From Achromobacter aegrifaciens (GTDB lineage: Bacteria > Pseudomonadota > Gammaproteobacteria > Burkholderiales > Burkholderiaceae_B): a stretch of 64,000 nt of DNA. Below the pieces are notes generated by a model. The model made no database searches. It had not been told where the DNA came from and saw nothing but the letters and a program-made list of their open reading frames with translations. This document shows, in pieces, positions 62,953 through 64,000 of the stretch. Both the position numbers and the translations under genes were made by a program. The stretch covers positions 372,001 through 436,000 of the forward strand of contig NZ_CADIJY010000001.1 of NCBI RefSeq assembly GCF_902859735.1, written 5' to 3'. Numbering within the stretch: the first letter of the stretch is position 1; each line of letters starts with the position of its first letter.

Positions 62953-63117
62953 ATGCGTACTTGGATGTGTTTGATTTGCGGCTGGGTCTATGACGAAGAG
63001 GCCGGCCTGCCCGACGAAGGCATTGCGCCCGGCACCCGCTGGGAAGACGTGCCCCCGAACTGGGTCTGTCCTGAATGCGGCGCCCGCAAAGAGGACTTCG
63101 AATTGATGGAAATCTGA
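62953..63117 (+). CDS. rubA: Rubredoxin
   Basis: A 54-residue iron protein found by reading the gap. It carries the two Cys pairs C6–x2–C9 (MCLICGWVYDEEAGL) and C39–x2–C42 (WVCPECGARKEDFEL) that bind one Fe, with WVYDEEAG and PPNW as rubredoxin markers. It is an electron carrier, e.g. for alkane hydroxylases or oxygen reduction. AAGAGAGAA precedes the ATG. It starts the conserved rubredoxin–yqgE–ruvX cluster and is divergent from the thi–hemL operon. Confidence 0.95.
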   Translation: MRTWMCLICGWVYDEEAGLPDEGIAPGTRWEDVPPNWVCPECGARKEDFELMEI

Positions 63118-63269
63118 GGCCATAGCGCCGACATATTCCGCCAAGGCTCGTAAGATGGGGCTAGGCCCCATCCCTCGCAACCGTGGACCCGACTGCCGCC
63201 AGGCATGATGCTTGCTGGATACGCGCGGCCTCCCCACGGTTCTTTCAGATTACCCATGTAGGGGTTGCC

Positions 63270-63857
63270 ATGACGGAAAAACATCACGAAGACGCCGCGA
63301 CGCAGGCAGCCAATTTTGCCAACCAGTTCCTGATCGCCATGCCCGGCATGGTGGAAGGCAGCCTGGCGGGTTCGGTCATCTATGTCTGCGAACACACCGA
63401 ACGTGGCGCGCTGGGCCTGGTCATCAACCGGCCCACCGACCTGACGTTGGGCACCTTGTTCGAGCGCATCGACCTGACACTCGAAATCGGTCCCGTGAAG
63501 GACACCCTGGTCTTCTTTGGCGGTCCGGTGCAGACCGACCGCGGTTTCGTGCTGCACGCGCCGGCCGGCGACTACAGCTCCAGCATCAAGCTGGGCGACA
63601 TGGCGCTGACCACCTCGCGCGACGTGCTGCAGGCCGTGGCCGACGGCAAGGGGCCGGCCCGCATGCTGGTCACGCTGGGTTATGCCGGTTGGGGCGCGGG
63701 CCAGCTCGAGAGCGAGATGGCGCAGAACGCCTGGCTCAGCGTGGGCGCTGACGACGACATCATTTTCGACGTGCCCCCCGAGGAACGCTATCCGGCCGCG
63801 CTGAAGCTGCTGGGCATCGATCCGGTGATGCTGGCGGGCGATGCCGGACATGCCTGA
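63270..63857 (+). CDS. yqgE: YqgE/AlgH family protein (DUF179)
   Basis: A 195-residue protein (187 in E. coli) with FLIAMPGMVEGSLAGSVIYV, GALGLVINRP, FFGGPVQTDRGFVLH and GYAGWGAGQLESEMAQNAWL, the DUF179 signatures. Function not firmly known; in Pseudomonas AlgH was linked to alginate regulation. It overlaps ruvX, the usual conserved neighbour. The ATG at 63270 is preferred over the upstream GTG at 63183. Confidence 0.92.
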   Translation: MTEKHHEDAATQAANFANQFLIAMPGMVEGSLAGSVIYVCEHTERGALGLVINRPTDLTLGTLFERIDLTLEIGPVKDTLVFFGGPVQTDRGFVLHAPAGDYSSSIKLGDMALTTSRDVLQAVADGKGPARMLVTLGYAGWGAGQLESEMAQNAWLSVGADDDIIFDVPPEERYPAALKLLGIDPVMLAGDAGHA

Positions 63858-64000
63858 AGAGACCCTGCTTGCCTTCGATTTCGGCGAGAAGAAGATCGGC
63901 ATCGCCATCGGCAATACGCTGACGCGCCAGGCGCGTCCGCTGGAAATCATCTTCAGCGAAGTCCGCGAGGCGCGCTTCGGCCGCATCGCGGCGCTCTTGC
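63850..64000 (+). CDS. ruvX: Putative pre-16S rRNA nuclease RuvX/YqgF (N-terminal part)
   Basis: The gene runs off the right edge. The visible 50 codons read MPEETLLAFDFGEKKIGIAI then GNTLTRQARPLEIIF, the RNase H-like fold start with the first catalytic Asp (D10 in AFDFGEKKIG). RuvX trims 16S rRNA precursors. It overlaps the yqgE stop; an alternative ATG at 63841 in the same frame is also possible. Confidence 0.9.
   Translation, partial: MPEETLLAFDFGEKKIGIAIGNTLTRQARPLEIIFSEVREARFGRIAALL

Overview
The window is GC-rich (third-codon GC very high) and almost fully coding. Gene content and order (ubiE–Tim44-like–ubiJ–ubiB; rubredoxin–yqgE–ruvX; Bug/TctC binding proteins; CysI–DUF934; fused indolepyruvate ferredoxin oxidoreductase) point to a betaproteobacterium of the Burkholderiales, most likely Alcaligenaceae (Achromobacter/Bordetella). 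That assignment is recognition of families and order, not a database result. No rRNA, tRNA, insertion sequence, prophage or CRISPR array was seen.

Layout. 1-8.2 kb is housekeeping: the start of an OmpR-type regulator, phoR and phoB, then ubiE, a Tim44-like membrane protein, ubiJ and ubiB (ubiquinone), a diiron ferritin-like protein and rfaE2. 8.2-15.5 kb is on the minus strand: tolC-like, a Pcm-like methyltransferase, thiD and thiG, btuF-like and btuB-like genes, headed by a cobalamin riboswitch of unusual architecture. metH (B12-dependent methionine synthase) diverges from it. 19.5-23.7 kb is an IclR-controlled module: citryl-CoA-lyase-like protein, acyl-CoA ligase and a Bug binding protein. 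23.7-26.4 kb holds DUF934, a sulfite/nitrite reductase and DUF2970. 26.5-29.0 kb is a LysR/DUF3100 pair.

29.8-39.2 kb is one long minus-strand catabolic operon: SDR, LivK-H-M-G-F transporter, two more SDRs, a KstD-like flavoprotein and a GST. It faces a GntR/FCD regulator, and two identical TGTATACA palindromes lie in the shared promoter region. It is presumably uptake plus oxidation of one unidentified carboxylic or cyclic substrate. 40-46.4 kb is mixed: carbonic anhydrase, an FxLYD protein, PsiF, amidase, methyltransferase/XRE pair and mutY. 46.6-50.2 kb is the large indolepyruvate oxidoreductase.

50.2-57.2 kb is an aromatic-degradation module: AraC regulator, orphan ABC binding protein, a dienelactone hydrolase fused to an NTF2-like domain, Rieske dioxygenase alpha and beta, an isochorismatase-fold hydrolase without its cysteine, and an SDR. 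No electron-transfer partner is encoded beside it. The window closes with FapA-like, a lytic transglycosylase, hemL, thiE, a strongly degenerate ThiD paralogue, rubredoxin, yqgE and the start of ruvX.

The most unusual items are the compact cobalamin riboswitch, the ThiD-like protein that has lost its kinase motifs inside a thiE–hemL operon, the dienelactone hydrolase/NTF2 fusion in a reductase-less dioxygenase cluster, and several well-formed operator palindromes at divergent promoters.
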